From contig NZ_JAGSOG010000082.1 in the NCBI RefSeq assembly GCF_018139695.1, positions 1-32,280 on the forward strand: 32,280 bases of DNA, written 5' to 3'. Below are positions 15,898-24,831 of this stretch, piece by piece (positions within the stretch are counted from its first letter, which is position 1; each line of letters starts with the position of its first letter). The position numbers and the translations under genes are program-made. The notes beneath the pieces are model-generated. The model was not told where the DNA came from. It did no database searches and saw only the letters and a program-made list of their open reading frames with translations. This DNA comes from Actinospica durhamensis. GTDB taxonomy: Bacteria > Actinomycetota > Actinomycetes > Streptomycetales > Catenulisporaceae.

Positions 15898-16914
15898 ATG
15901 GACGACAACGCGCATCTGACTCCGCAGCCCTCGATCTCCGTGATCATGCCGGTACTCGACGAGGAGCGGCACCTGGCCGAGGCGGTTCGGCACATCCTGA
16001 GCCAGGACTACCCGGGCGAGATCGAACTCGTCATCGCTCTCGGCCCCTCGAAGGACCGCACCGACGAGATCGCGGCCGGACTGTGCGCCGCGGACGCACG
16101 GGTGCGCACGGTGCCGAACCCGACCGGCAAGACCCCGGCCGGGCTCAACGCCGCGATCGCGGCGAGCCGGTACGAACTGGTCGTGCGGGTGGACGGGCAC
16201 GGCCTGCTGGCCCCCGGCTACCTGCGCACGGCGGTGCGGCTGCTGGCCGAGACCGGTGCGGCGAACGTGGGCGGGGTGATGCACGCCGAGGGCCAGAGCG
16301 TGTTCGAACGCTCCGTCGCGGTGGCGATGACCTCGAAGCTGGGCGTGGGCAACGCGAAGTTCCACACCGGCGGCGAAGCGGGTCCGGCCGAGACGGTGTA
16401 CCTGGGCGTGTTCCGGCGCGAGGTGCTGGAGAAGCAGCGCGGCTACAACGAGGCCTTCATCCGGGCGCAGGACTGGGAGCTGAACCACCGCATCCGCGAG
16501 GACGGGGGCCTGGTCTACTTCTCGCCCGAACTGCACGTCACCTACCGGCCGCGGCCGAGCGTACGAACCCTGGCCAGGCAGTACTTCGACTACGGCCGCT
16601 GGCGCCGCGTGGTGATGCGCACCCACGCCGGCACGGCCAGCCTGCGCTACCTGGCGCCGCCGATCGCGGTGCTCGCGGTCGTGCTCGGGACGGTGCTCGG
16701 ACTGATCTCCTTCGCCACCGTGCCCTGGCTGGCCGTCGGATTCCTGCCGCCGGTCGGCTACCTGCTCGGGATCGGGCTCGGGTCGCTGCGGGAGAGCCGG
16801 GGGCAGGACGCGGCAGTGCGCTGGCGCCTGCCGCTGGTGCTGGCGACGATGCACTTCGCCTGGGGCTGGGGCTTTCTGACCTCGCCCAAGGCGCTCTACC
16901 GCTCGACGCTGTAG
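15898..16914 (+). CDS. Family 2 glycosyltransferase, membrane-anchored (ExoA-like)
   Basis: A 338-residue inverting GT-A enzyme that adds a sugar from a nucleotide donor to an envelope glycan or lipid carrier. The catalytic domain (about 12-235) has ISVIMPVLDEERHL, a DxD-like VRVDGHG (Asp99) and an ED-type acceptor motif in AQDWELNHRIRE. Two or three membrane helices follow (about 255-310). The overall form matches succinoglycan-type ExoA proteins. ATG 15898 lies 10 nt behind TATTGT (15882-15887), so it is probably leaderless. Donor and acceptor are not identifiable. It converges with the TIGR03089 gene, 36 bp away. Confidence 0.9.
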   Translation: MDDNAHLTPQPSISVIMPVLDEERHLAEAVRHILSQDYPGEIELVIALGPSKDRTDEIAAGLCAADARVRTVPNPTGKTPAGLNAAIAASRYELVVRVDGHGLLAPGYLRTAVRLLAETGAANVGGVMHAEGQSVFERSVAVAMTSKLGVGNAKFHTGGEAGPAETVYLGVFRREVLEKQRGYNEAFIRAQDWELNHRIREDGGLVYFSPELHVTYRPRPSVRTLARQYFDYGRWRRVVMRTHAGTASLRYLAPPIAVLAVVLGTVLGLISFATVPWLAVGFLPPVGYLLGIGLGSLRESRGQDAAVRWRLPLVLATMHFAWGWGFLTSPKALYRSTL

Positions 16915-16950
16915 CCGTCCGGCGCCCGACGTCTCGACAGCGGAAACCCG

Positions 16951-17709
16951 CTACCGTACGCGCTCGGCCCGCTCGACCTCGGCGAGGCGCTCGAGCCGGG
17001 CCTCGTCCCCGCCGCGGGCCAGCACGACGGAGCCGCCGGAGACGAGCGGCGCGTACAGCCAGGAGATCAGGCCCTCGGCGTCGGCGGAGGTGTGCTCGGT
17101 CGAGATCAGCAGGCGGGCGCCCTCGGGGTACTTCGCCGCGGCCTCGGCGGCGGTCTCGAGCAGCTCACGATGCGTCAGGGCGGCCCCGTCGGCGGTGGCC
17201 AGGGCCGGGACGTCGGCGTTCGGCGGGTCCAGCGGGGAGAACCGGTCGCCGTGCGCGCGCACCTCGGCCACGTAGTCCAGGAAGCCCGCGGGCACGTCGG
17301 GGAACGGGCGGCCGAGCGGGAGCAGCGAAAGGGCGTAGCGTTCGCCGCGGCAGGCACGAGCGTAGTCGAGCTCTGCGTCGGCGGGTCCGGCCACTGCGAA
17401 CCGGGCGCGGGCCGCGTCGCCCCAGGGTGCGAGGACCGCGGAGCACAGCAGCGGCGCCAGCCCCCACACGGCCGTCATCCAGTGCGGCGGCGCGGCCAGC
17501 AGGAACCGGCTGCCCGGGTCGGCCATGAGCTCGTCCTGGATCAGGTTGCCGGTCTTCGAGAGCCAGTTGTCCATCGTCGCGTAGGACAGCTCGACCCGTT
17601 CGCCGGTGCCGAAGTCGTGGAAGGTCAGGAACGGGCGCGGACCGTTGGCGGCCACCCGGGAACGCCAGAGTGCCGCCAGATCGCCGGGTACCGCGGAAGC
17701 CATAGCCAT
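16951..17709 (-). CDS. TIGR03089 family protein (remnant adenylate-forming fold)
   Basis: A 252-residue actinobacterial protein of the TIGR03089 family. It resembles the N-terminal part of acyl-CoA synthetases and other ANL enzymes, visible as LTFHDFGTGERVELSYATMDNW near the start and ALTHRELLETA further on. The phosphate-binding loop that should precede the latter (Thr/Ser/Gly-rich, ending PKG) is replaced by ALATADGAALTH, and the C-terminal lid domain is absent, so adenylation activity is unlikely. ATG 17709 is 6 nt behind TAGGCT (17716-17721, minus strand), hence probably leaderless; ATG 17703 is an alternative. In M. tuberculosis the homologue Rv3268 lies in the same neighbourhood. Function unknown. 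Confidence 0.85.
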   Translation of the reverse strand: MAMASAVPGDLAALWRSRVAANGPRPFLTFHDFGTGERVELSYATMDNWLSKTGNLIQDELMADPGSRFLLAAPPHWMTAVWGLAPLLCSAVLAPWGDAARARFAVAGPADAELDYARACRGERYALSLLPLGRPFPDVPAGFLDYVAEVRAHGDRFSPLDPPNADVPALATADGAALTHRELLETAAEAAAKYPEGARLLISTEHTSADAEGLISWLYAPLVSGGSVVLARGGDEARLERLAEVERAERVR

Positions 17710-17816
17710 GGGCCAAGCCTACCGAGACCCCGCCGCGACCGGCCCTGATCTCCCGGCGGGCGAACCCGGCCTCCCGCCCGGCTCGCCAGGCTGAACGAAC
17801 CCTTAGGCTGTGGCGC

Positions 17817-19451
17817 GTGACTGAGGCCAATCTGAAGGTCGACGGCGAGGCGAGCCACCCGGGGACGGACGCGCCGGCCGAGACCGGCGAGGCCGTCGTC
17901 GGGCGGCTGCCGCGTCGGCCGTGGCCGCGCGCGCTTCGGGGCCGGCGGCACCTGTGGGGCGTGGGCGCGGTGGCGCTGATGACGGCCGTACTGCAGGGCG
18001 CGCTCGGGATCCAGCAGTTCAAGCAGTACTACATGGGCGCGTACGACCTGGTCATCTTCGACCAGGCGATCCGCAACTACGCGCACGGGCACATGCCGGT
18101 CTCCGTGCTCAAGGACGTGCACGACGCGGCCCAGGTGATTCCCGGGTACGGACACACCTTCTCGATCCTGGGCGACCACTTCTCCCCGATCCTGGCCCTG
18201 GCCGCGCCGCTGTACTGGATCTGGAACAGCCCGATGGTGCTGCTGATCGCCCAGGCGCTGCTGTTCGGCGCGGCGGTGCCGAGCGTGTGGGCCTTCACCC
18301 GCCGCGCCGTGCGCGGGATCGCGCCGGACCGGTACGCGGTGCGGGTGGCCTACCTGGTCGCGGTCTCGTTCGGGATCAGCTGGCCGTTGCAGATGGCCAG
18401 TCAGGCCGGGTTCCACGAGGTCGGGTTCTTCGTGCTGCTCAGCGCGATCATGATCGAGCGCTACCAGGCCGGCCACCTGCGCGTGGCGATCGCCTGCGCG
18501 CTCGGGCTGCTGCTGGTCAAGGAGGACTGCGGCTACGTCGTCGCGGCGTTCGGACTGCTGCTGATGTGCAACCGGGACCGGGACCGGCGCCGGCGGGTGA
18601 CCGGGGCCGTGCTCGCGCTCGTCGGGGTGGTCGCGGCGGTGGCGATCGAACGGTGGTGGCTGCCCGCGTTCGGCGCAAGGCCCGGCTACTACTGGTATTA
18701 CGATCAGCTCGGCCCGAACCTGCCCTCGGCCGTGTGGAAGATCATCTCGGACCCGGTCTACGCCTTCGACATCGCGAGCCGGCCCGCCGACAAGGTGCAC
18801 ACGCTGCTTTTCCTGCTCTGGCCGCTGCTGTTCTGCTGCCTGCTCTCGCCGCTGAGCGTGCTGGCCCTGCCGCTCCTGCTCGAGCGGGCCTTCTCCAGCA
18901 AACCCGAACACTGGCGCACCGACCAGCACTACAACGCCTTCCTCGCGGTCATCCTGACCACGGCCGCGGTGGACGGCGTGGTGCGGCTGTGGGCGCTGGT
19001 CGCCCGGCTGCGCGAGCGCCGGGCGCCGGCGGCCGAACCGGCGGCGCGCACCGCCGGGCGCTGGGTCCTTGGCTGGTCCGGAGCGGTCCTGGTGTGCGCG
19101 GTGCTGATGGTCTTTCAGAGCCCCATGCCACTCGGTTCCGTCCTGTTTCCGAACGCGTGGCGGGCGAACGCGTTCACCGTGGCCGCGAACCGGGCAATTA
19201 ACCAGGTACCGTCCGACGCCGGGTGTGTGGAGGCGGACAACGACATCGCCCCCCACCTCAGCAGCCGGACCGAAGTGCTGCTGCTCGACGCCGTTCCGCG
19301 CGGCTGTCCGTGGGTGGTGCTTCAGACCGCTACAGTTTCGTACCCGTTCAGCGGCCCGGCCGTCGAACTGGCTCGGGCACACTGGTTGGAGGCCGACGGC
19401 TATCAGCTAGTGTTCAGTTCCAACCAGGTATTTGTTTACCATCATCCGTAA
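17817..19451 (+). CDS. DUF2079 multi-pass membrane protein
   Basis: A 544-residue membrane protein of the DUF2079 family, which is related to GT-C-type glycosyltransferases that use polyprenyl-phosphate sugars. After a 40-residue cytoplasmic head comes helix 1 (about 45-63), then the conserved loop with YDLVIFDQAIRNYAHG and GDHFSPILALAAPLYWIW; Asp and His in such loops are candidate catalytic residues. About eight to ten helices follow, then a C-terminal extracytoplasmic part (about 430-544) with three cysteines. GTG 17817 is 7 nt behind TAGGCT (17804-17809), so leaderless. The nucleotidyltransferase gene starts 42 bp after the stop, which suggests a shared role in mannan-like or other envelope glycans; this is inferred. 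Confidence 0.88.
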   Translation: MTEANLKVDGEASHPGTDAPAETGEAVVGRLPRRPWPRALRGRRHLWGVGAVALMTAVLQGALGIQQFKQYYMGAYDLVIFDQAIRNYAHGHMPVSVLKDVHDAAQVIPGYGHTFSILGDHFSPILALAAPLYWIWNSPMVLLIAQALLFGAAVPSVWAFTRRAVRGIAPDRYAVRVAYLVAVSFGISWPLQMASQAGFHEVGFFVLLSAIMIERYQAGHLRVAIACALGLLLVKEDCGYVVAAFGLLLMCNRDRDRRRRVTGAVLALVGVVAAVAIERWWLPAFGARPGYYWYYDQLGPNLPSAVWKIISDPVYAFDIASRPADKVHTLLFLLWPLLFCCLLSPLSVLALPLLLERAFSSKPEHWRTDQHYNAFLAVILTTAAVDGVVRLWALVARLRERRAPAAEPAARTAGRWVLGWSGAVLVCAVLMVFQSPMPLGSVLFPNAWRANAFTVAANRAINQVPSDAGCVEADNDIAPHLSSRTEVLLLDAVPRGCPWVVLQTATVSYPFSGPAVELARAHWLEADGYQLVFSSNQVFVYHHP

Positions 19452-19493
19452 GCATGGGCCGAAGTAACGCCCCGACTAGGAAGACTTCGTACC

Positions 19494-20591
19494 GTGGCTG
19501 AAGCGATCATGCTGGTCGGGGGCAAGGGAACCCGACTGCGCCCGCTCACTGTCAACACGCCGAAGCCGATGCTCGAGGTCGCCGGTGTACCGTTCCTCAG
19601 CCACATGCTGACGCGGGCGAAAGCCGCCGGGATCACACGCATCGTCTTCGCCACCGCCTACAAGCCGGAGGTGTTCGAGGAGTACTACGGCGACGGCTCG
19701 CGCTTCGGGCTCGAGATGGAGTACGTCCAGGAGGTCGAGCCGCTCGACACCGGCGGCGCCATCCGGAACGTGGCCGACCGGCTGCAGAGCGCACCCGGCG
19801 ACCCGGTGATGATCTTCAACTCGGACATCCTCTCCGGTATGGATCTCGCCGCCCTGCTCGCCGAGCACGAGACCCGCGGCGCCGACGTGACGCTGCACCT
19901 GACCAAGGTGGCCGACCCGCGCGCCTTCGGGCTCGTGCCGACCGACCGTGACGGCTGGGTCACCGCGTTCCGGGAGAAGCCGCAGCGCCCCGAGGACATC
20001 GTCACCGACCAGATCAACGCGGGCTGCTACGTCTTCCGCCGCGAGATCATCGACGGCATCCCGACCGGCCGCCGGGTCTCGGTCGAGCGCGAGACCTTCC
20101 CCGGCCTGCTGGCCGCGGGATCGAAGGTGCTCGGCGTGGTGGAGCAGAGCTACTGGCTCGACCTCGGCACCCCTGGCGCGTTCGTGCGCGGCTCGGCGGA
20201 CCTGGTGCTCGGCGCGATCACCTCGCCCGCGGTGCCCGAGTCCACCTGCCCGCGCTATCCGGAGGCCCTGGTGCTGGACGGCGCCGAGGTGGCCGAGTCG
20301 GTGAAGCTGGGCGCGGGCAGCACGGTCGGACAGGGCGCGCGGGTCGCGGCCGACGCCGCCGTGTACGGCTCGGTGCTCGGCGCCGGCTCGTCCGTCGGCG
20401 AGGGCGCGGTGCTGCGCGACTCGATCGTCGGGCGCGGTGCCCGGATCGGTGCCGGCACGGTGCTCGAGGGCGTCGTCGTGGGCGACGGCGCGAGCGTCGG
20501 CGCAGGCAACGAACTGCTCCAGGGTGTGCGCGTGTCCTGCGACGCCGTCATCCCGGACTCCTCCGTGCGCTTCAGCCACGACCCGAGCTGA
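19494..20591 (+). CDS. Sugar-1-phosphate nucleotidyltransferase (GDP-mannose pyrophosphorylase type)
   Basis: A 365-residue enzyme that joins a nucleoside triphosphate to a sugar-1-phosphate. The N-terminal domain (1-235) carries the signature VGGKGTRLRPLT (8-19), the metal site in FNSDIL and the sugar-binding region FREKPQRP. The C-terminal part (about 255-355) is a left-handed beta-helix of hexapeptide repeats such as VKLGAGSTVGQGARV. This layout matches GTP:mannose-1-phosphate guanylyltransferase of actinobacteria (Rv3264c type), which makes GDP-mannose for mannolipids and mannoproteins, although glucose-1-phosphate enzymes look similar. GTG 19494 is preceded by AGGAAG (19478-19483) at ten bases. 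A phosphomannomutase would be expected just beyond the right end of the window, by comparison with related genomes. Confidence 0.88.
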   Translation: MAEAIMLVGGKGTRLRPLTVNTPKPMLEVAGVPFLSHMLTRAKAAGITRIVFATAYKPEVFEEYYGDGSRFGLEMEYVQEVEPLDTGGAIRNVADRLQSAPGDPVMIFNSDILSGMDLAALLAEHETRGADVTLHLTKVADPRAFGLVPTDRDGWVTAFREKPQRPEDIVTDQINAGCYVFRREIIDGIPTGRRVSVERETFPGLLAAGSKVLGVVEQSYWLDLGTPGAFVRGSADLVLGAITSPAVPESTCPRYPEALVLDGAEVAESVKLGAGSTVGQGARVAADAAVYGSVLGAGSSVGEGAVLRDSIVGRGARIGAGTVLEGVVVGDGASVGAGNELLQGVRVSCDAVIPDSSVRFSHDPS

Positions 20592-20699
20592 GCGGCGGGC
20601 TCCCCGATCCACTCCAGGACCCTGCTTCCGGCGCAGCGCACCGCCGCGCCGCAGGCCCCGATCGTCACGACGGGCGAGGCGGACGCCGCCTCGGTCGTC

Positions 20700-21575
20700 G
20701 TGACGGGCGTACCCGCCCAGATCGCCCGGACGCTGCGGATGCAGCGGCACGGCGCCGCCGACCCGACACACCGGGTCGAGTACGGCCCCGACGACGGTCC
20801 GGTGCGCGCGGTCTGGCGCACCGCGTTGACGGTGCAGGGCCCTGGCACGCTGCGGGTGCGGCCGCGCGAGAACGACGAGGTGGAGCTCACGGCCTGGGGT
20901 CCGGGTGCGCACTGGCTGCTCGAGCAGGGCCCCGCGCTGCTCGGCGCGCACGACGACCTGACCGGCTTCGCCGAGGTGGCGGCCCGGCACCCGCTGCTCG
21001 CCGACGCGCACCGGCGCCGCCCGCAGTTCCGACTCTCCCGCTGCGGCCAGGTGCTCCAGTCGCTGATCCCCTCGATCCTGGAGCAGAAGGTCACCACCAC
21101 CTCCGCGCACGACGCGTGGCGGCAGCTGGTCTACCGCTACGGCACCGCGGCCCCCGGTCCGCAGGAGTTGCCGCGCGGCCTGCGGGTCCCCCCGACGCCG
21201 CGGGCCTGGATGATGATCCCGTCCTGGGAGTGGCGTCGGGCCGAGGTGGACGGCAAGCGCGCCGAGACCGTCATCCGCGCCTGCCAGCGCGCGGCCGCGA
21301 TCGAGCGGCTGGCCGCGCTGCCGGTGGACGAGGCGGCCGCCAAGCTCCAGACGATCCAGGGCATCGGCCCGTGGACCGCCGCCGAGACGCTCCAGCGCAG
21401 CCACGGCGCGCCCGACCTGGTCAGCGTCGGCGACCTGCACCTGCCCCGGCTGATCTGCGGGCTGCTGGGCGACCCGGCGGACCGGTCGTACGACGACGCG
21501 AAGATGCTGGCGCTGCTCGAACCCTTCGGCCCGCATCGCCAACGGGCCGTCAGACTGCTGCTGCAGAAGCGTTAA
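20700..21575 (+). CDS. AlkA-type DNA-3-methyladenine glycosylase
   Basis: A 291-residue base-excision repair enzyme of the helix-hairpin-helix superfamily that removes alkylated bases. The hairpin is LQTIQGIGPWTAAETL and the catalytic aspartate is Asp245 in VSVGDLHLPR. The N-terminal beta domain (about 1-100) is present, so it is of AlkA rather than minimal type. The start is uncertain: the frame is open back to the previous gene's stop (20591) with no ATG/GTG/TTG before GTG 20700, and no clear ribosome-binding site is seen. It converges with fbiB, 27 bp apart. A DNA-repair gene also lies here in mycobacteria (Rv3263 is a DNA methylase), but these are not homologous. Confidence 0.88.
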   Translation: MTGVPAQIARTLRMQRHGAADPTHRVEYGPDDGPVRAVWRTALTVQGPGTLRVRPRENDEVELTAWGPGAHWLLEQGPALLGAHDDLTGFAEVAARHPLLADAHRRRPQFRLSRCGQVLQSLIPSILEQKVTTTSAHDAWRQLVYRYGTAAPGPQELPRGLRVPPTPRAWMMIPSWEWRRAEVDGKRAETVIRACQRAAAIERLAALPVDEAAAKLQTIQGIGPWTAAETLQRSHGAPDLVSVGDLHLPRLICGLLGDPADRSYDDAKMLALLEPFGPHRQRAVRLLLQKR

Positions 21576-21602
21576 TCGCAGCCGCCTTAGCCGCAGGCGC
21601 CT

Positions 21603-22913
21603 TCAGCGCCGCAGCAGGAAGCCCTGCACGTCGCGCGGCGTCCGGTCCGGCGCGGGGGCGGCCGGATGGCCCACCGCGACGCAGCCCATCGGATCCCAGT
21701 GCTCGGGCAGGTCGAGTACCGCGCGCACGGTCGGGCGGCAGAACATGGACGAGGAGATCCAGGCCGCGCCCAGTCCCTCCACGGCCAGCGTCACCAGCAG
21801 GTTCTCGATCGCGGCGCCGGTGGAGACCAGGAACATCTCCCGCTCGAAGCCGTTGCGCCGGGCGTCCGGGTAGGTGTGCGAGCCCTCCATCGTCAGGCAG
21901 GGCACGAGCAGCACGGGGGCGCCGCGCAGGACGTCGCCGCGGCGGGTGCGGCGCACGATCGCAGTCTCGCTGAAGCCGTCCGCTCGCAGGTCGGCGATCC
22001 AGTTCTCGAGCATCGCGTCCAGCAGCCGCTTCTGCACCTCCGGGGTGCGTACCTCGACGAAGCTCCACGGCGTGGTGTGGTGCGGTGCGGGCGCGGTGAC
22101 GGCCGCGGCGACGGCGCGCTCGACCGCGTCCACGGACACCGGCTCGTCGGTGAAGGATCTGATGGTGCGTCGGGCGGCCACCGCCTCGGACCGGCCCAGC
22201 GCACGCGCCTCGGCCGTGCCCAAGGAGAACAGGTCCTGCTCGCTCGGCCGCAGCAACGCCTTCGCGCCGGGGCCCGGGTCCGCGGTCACCAGCGCGGACA
22301 GCCCACGCACCACCGCCACCGGCACGCCGCCGAGCTTGCCCTTGACCAGTTCGCCGGCCGAGGCCAGCTCGTCCGCCCAGGCCGTCACGGTCACCGCGAG
22401 TTCGTTGCCGTGCGAGTCGCGGGCGCCGCGCAGGTCCTGAACCGGCATCAGATACGCCGCGCCGATGGCCTGGTCGACCAGCCCGGCCCGCCATACCCGG
22501 CCGAAGGTGTCGGAGACGATCACCCCGACCCGCACGCCGTACGCGCGGGCGAGGGCGTCCGAGAGCTCCCGGGCGCTGCGGTCCGGGTCCTCGGGCAGCA
22601 GCAGCACCGTGCCGGGCTCGGTGTTCGAGGCGTCCACCCCGGCCGCGGCCATGACCAGGCCGAGCCGGTTCTCCACGATCCGCAGGTTCTCCCGGCGGGC
22701 GACCAGGCGCACGCTCTCCTCGTCGATCGCCGCCTCCCGGTCCGCGGCCCGGCGCAGCCGGTTCTCCGCCTTCGAGACGATCTTCGAGGTGACCACCAGG
22801 ATGTCGCCCTCGGCCAGCTCGCACGCCTCGCCGATCAGCGCGGCGAGGTCCTCGCCCGGGCGCACCTCGGGCAGCCCGGCGACCGGCAGGACGGTGATCG
22901 CGGCGCCGCTCAT
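21603..22913 (-). CDS. fbiB: F420 biosynthesis protein FbiB (glutamate ligase plus reductase)
   Basis: A bifunctional 436-residue enzyme of coenzyme F420 synthesis. The N-terminal CofE domain (about 1-245; [12 protein letters not shown] and [17 protein letters not shown] motifs) adds the gamma-linked glutamate tail using GTP. The C-terminal nitroreductase-like domain (about 250-436; starts [12 protein letters not shown] and contains [12 protein letters not shown]) binds FMN and reduces dehydro-F420-0. This fusion is the actinobacterial form; methanogens have only the ligase. Its ATG overlaps the fbiA stop (ATGA at 22910-22913), so the two are translationally coupled. Length is close to mycobacterial FbiB (about 448). 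Confidence 0.95.
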   Translation of the reverse strand: MSGAAITVLPVAGLPEVRPGEDLAALIGEACELAEGDILVVTSKIVSKAENRLRRAADREAAIDEESVRLVARRENLRIVENRLGLVMAAAGVDASNTEPGTVLLLPEDPDRSARELSDALARAYGVRVGVIVSDTFGRVWRAGLVDQAIGAAYLMPVQDLRGARDSHGNELAVTVTAWADELASAGELVKGKLGGVPVAVVRGLSALVTADPGPGAKALLRPSEQDLFSLGTAEARALGRSEAVAARRTIRSFTDEPVSVDAVERAVAAAVTAPAPHHTTPWSFVEVRTPEVQKRLLDAMLENWIADLRADGFSETAIVRRTRRGDVLRGAPVLLVPCLTMEGSHTYPDARRNGFEREMFLVSTGAAIENLLVTLAVEGLGAAWISSSMFCRPTVRAVLDLPEHWDPMGCVAVGHPAAPAPDRTPRDVQGFLLRR

Positions 22914-23896
22914 CGGGCCAGCTCCGCCGCGAACTCCAGGGCCGTGCGGGCCATCGCCGCGGTCGTCTCCCGATCCGTCATCAGCAGCGGGATGGCGCGG
23001 CAGGCGATGCCGCCCTGCTCGACCGCCTCGACGTGCGCGGCGTCGGTCTCGTGCACCAGCCAGCCGTCGAGCAGGTCGGCCCCGTGGTACGCCGCCACCG
23101 CGGACGGGCTGGTCCGCACGCCCACCGCGGCCAGCACCTTGTCCGCCATGCCGCGCACCGGAGCGTCGCCGATGATCGGGGAAAGCCCCACCACCGGGGC
23201 CGAGGCCGCGGTGAGGGCGCCGCGGATCCCGCCGCCGGGCAGGCCGGAGCCCACGGCCAGGATCGAGCCGATCGAGACGACCGGGTTGGACGGCGGCAGC
23301 AGCACCACGTCCGCGGCGGCGATCGCCTCGAGCACCCCGGGGGCCGGCTTGGCCTCGTCGGCGCCCACGAACACGATCTCCCGGGCGGCCGGGGCGTGCA
23401 GGCGCACCCAGTACTCCTGGAAGTGCACGGCCCGGCGCCCCTCGGCGTCCTCGAGCACGACGTGCGTCTCGGCGCGGTCGTCGGTAGCCGGCAGCAGCCG
23501 CACCCCCGGCTTCCAGCGAGCGCACAGCGCCTCGGTCACCGCGGAGAGCGGGTAGCCGGCCTCGAGCATCTGCGTGCGCACCAGGTGGGTGGCGATGTCC
23601 TTGTCCCCGAGGGTGAACCAGTCCGGGCCCACGCCGTACTCGGCCAGCTCCCTGGCCACCCCGAAGCTCTCGTCCTCGCGCCCCCAGCGCTGCTCCGGGT
23701 GGATGCCGCCGCCGAGCGTGTACATCACCGTGTCCAGGTCCGCGCACACGCGCAGGCCGTGCAGGGTGATGTCGTCCCCGACGTTCCCGACCACCGTCAC
23801 CTCGGCCTCCGGCGCGGCCGCGAGCAGACCCTCGAGGAAACGCGCTCCGCCGACCCCGCCGGCCAGCACCGTGATCTTCATTCCGCTGGTGTTCAC
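22910..23896 (-). CDS. fbiA: F420 biosynthesis transferase FbiA (CofD)
   Basis: Transfers the phospholactate-type moiety, in actinobacteria enolpyruvyl-diphospho-guanosine, to the deazaflavin Fo, giving dehydro-F420-0, the substrate of FbiB encoded next. The 328-residue protein starts with the nucleotide-binding motif [14 protein letters not shown], followed by [20 protein letters not shown] and [12 protein letters not shown], all CofD hallmarks. GTG 23896 lies 6 nt behind TAAGCT (23903-23908, minus strand), a leaderless layout; the Met five codons later is an alternative. fbiA-fbiB next to whiB is the same order as Rv3261-Rv3262 next to whiB2 (Rv3260c). fbiC and fbiD are not in the window. 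Confidence 0.96.
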   Translation of the reverse strand: MNTSGMKITVLAGGVGGARFLEGLLAAAPEAEVTVVGNVGDDITLHGLRVCADLDTVMYTLGGGIHPEQRWGREDESFGVARELAEYGVGPDWFTLGDKDIATHLVRTQMLEAGYPLSAVTEALCARWKPGVRLLPATDDRAETHVVLEDAEGRRAVHFQEYWVRLHAPAAREIVFVGADEAKPAPGVLEAIAAADVVLLPPSNPVVSIGSILAVGSGLPGGGIRGALTAASAPVVGLSPIIGDAPVRGMADKVLAAVGVRTSPSAVAAYHGADLLDGWLVHETDAAHVEAVEQGGIACRAIPLLMTDRETTAAMARTALEFAAELAR

Positions 23897-23926
23897 GCTT
23901 CGAGCTTAGGCCACCTTATGCCGCGT

Positions 23927-23962
23927 CAGATCTCGGGCCGGATCTCGGGTCGGATCTCGGGT
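23927..23962. repeat. Three tandem 12-bp repeats upstream of fbiA
   Basis: Three consecutive copies of CGGATCTCGGGT (two exact, one with 2 differences) run from 23927 to 23962. They begin about 20 bp upstream of the fbiA -10 hexamer and end at the stop of the next gene. They may be regulator sites for fbiAB or simple slippage repeats. Confidence 0.6.
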
Positions 23963-24342
23963 CAGCCCTCGGCCGTGGCCTCCACCACCACGTACAGGCC
24001 GGGCCCGACCGCCGCGACCGCCCGGGGCCGGGCCGAGGGGGCGAGGACCAGCACGCCCTCGGGGCCGGCCCGGTGCACCCGGGCGCGGGTGCCGGGGGGC
24101 AGCAGGTACGCGGCGCGCAGCATGATCAGCTCGGCCTCGTCGGCTCCAGCCCCGGCGGCGGACTCCGCGGCCAGGGACGCCGCGATCGCCGCGGCCGCCT
24201 TGCCGAGCCGGGCCGAGCTCGCCGCGGGCGCCCGCACCGGGCCGAGCTGCGGGTGCGGCTGCGCGTCGTGCAGCACCGCGGCGAGGTCGGGCGTGATGGT
24301 GGGGGCGAGAGCGGAGGTGTTCGCGAAGGTGAACGCGGACAT
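23962..24342 (-). CDS. Hypothetical protein, Ala-rich, soluble
   Basis: A 126-residue protein of unknown function, probably cytoplasmic. The N-terminal half is Ala-rich and helical (residues about 44-80, including KAAAAIAASLAAESAAG); the C-terminal half is beta-rich (PPGTRARVHRAGPEGVLVLAP and a final GPGLYVVVEA). There is no signal peptide. The ATG 24342 start lacks a clear ribosome-binding site. It lies between fbiA and whiB, is divergent from whiB, and its stop is embedded in the tandem repeats before fbiA. It may be co-expressed with fbiAB, but fbiA seems to have its own promoter. Composition is coding-like, though overlapping frames make this one of the less certain calls. Confidence 0.6.
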   Translation of the reverse strand: MSAFTFANTSALAPTITPDLAAVLHDAQPHPQLGPVRAPAASSARLGKAAAAIAASLAAESAAGAGADEAELIMLRAAYLLPPGTRARVHRAGPEGVLVLAPSARPRAVAAVGPGLYVVVEATAEG

Positions 24343-24388
24343 GCGCGGAGTTCCCGTCTGGAGTGGCCGGCTGATCGCGGGGGAGGAT

Positions 24389-24416
24389 CCCGTCCACGCG
24401 CCTGCGCCCGGACGGG
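24389..24416 (-). promoter_or_regulatory. Hairpin in the leader of the small hypothetical gene
   Basis: CCCGTCC (24389-24395) pairs with GGACGGG (24410-24416). On the minus strand the hairpin begins directly after the stop codon (24417-24419) of a possible 38-codon leader frame and lies about 50 nt before the hypothetical gene's start. This is the geometry of an attenuator, without a U-run. Confidence 0.25.
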
Positions 24417-24533
24417 TCAGCTACAGCGACGACAACAGCTGGGGAAGCTGGCGAAACTCACGGCGGGCATGCTCGCGCCGCGCGTCGGCCGATCGGCCGC
24501 GCGTCCGGCGAAAAGGGCATACCGCTCGCTCAT
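24417..24533 (-). CDS. Possible leader peptide, 38 residues
   Basis: An ATG at 24533 lies 9 nt behind TAGCCT (24543-24548, minus strand), resembling the leaderless starts common in this window. The frame encodes 38 residues, ends in a Cys/Arg cluster (CCRRCS) and is followed at once by the hairpin 24389-24416. Third-position GC (about three quarters) is lower than in neighbouring genes, which argues against a conserved protein. It could be a regulatory upstream frame for the hypothetical gene, or chance. Confidence 0.2.
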   Translation of the reverse strand: MSERYALFAGRAADRPTRGASMPAVSFASFPSCCRRCS

Positions 24534-24781
24534 GATGCGTAGAGGCTAGCACGCAACGCCGCCGCGGCGGATGCGGATGCGCGGATCCACTCGGTGCCGA
24601 ACGGCGAGTCGACAAATGGTTGTTCACTCGTATGGGTGCAATTGATTCCGGCAACTGCTTTGGACCCGGGTTTCCGCGCCCGTCACGGCGCCGCAGGTGG
24701 CGCCGCGCCTTCGCCGGGCCCGGCGGCCCGCTCCCCGCTGCTCCCTCCGAGTGAATCAGGCCTCCGCTATCAGATCGCGGC

Positions 24782-24811
24782 TTGACGCCCTGGGAACGAC
24801 GCGCGTGTAAT
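24782..24811 (+). promoter_or_regulatory. whiB promoter, sigma-70-like
   Basis: TTGACG (24782-24787) and TGTAAT (24806-24811) are separated by 18 bp, close to the housekeeping HrdB consensus. Transcription would start near 24818, leaving a leader of about 125 nt before the whiB ATG. This is the best-matched two-hexamer promoter I can see in the window. Confidence 0.55.
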
Positions 24812-24831
24812 TTCCCTCAGACCACCGGAAT

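Noticed and set aside
24421..24654. Overlapping 77-codon minus-strand frame in the whiB upstream region
   Set aside because: Composition (Pro/Arg/His-rich) is that of non-coding GC-rich DNA and it has no start signals.
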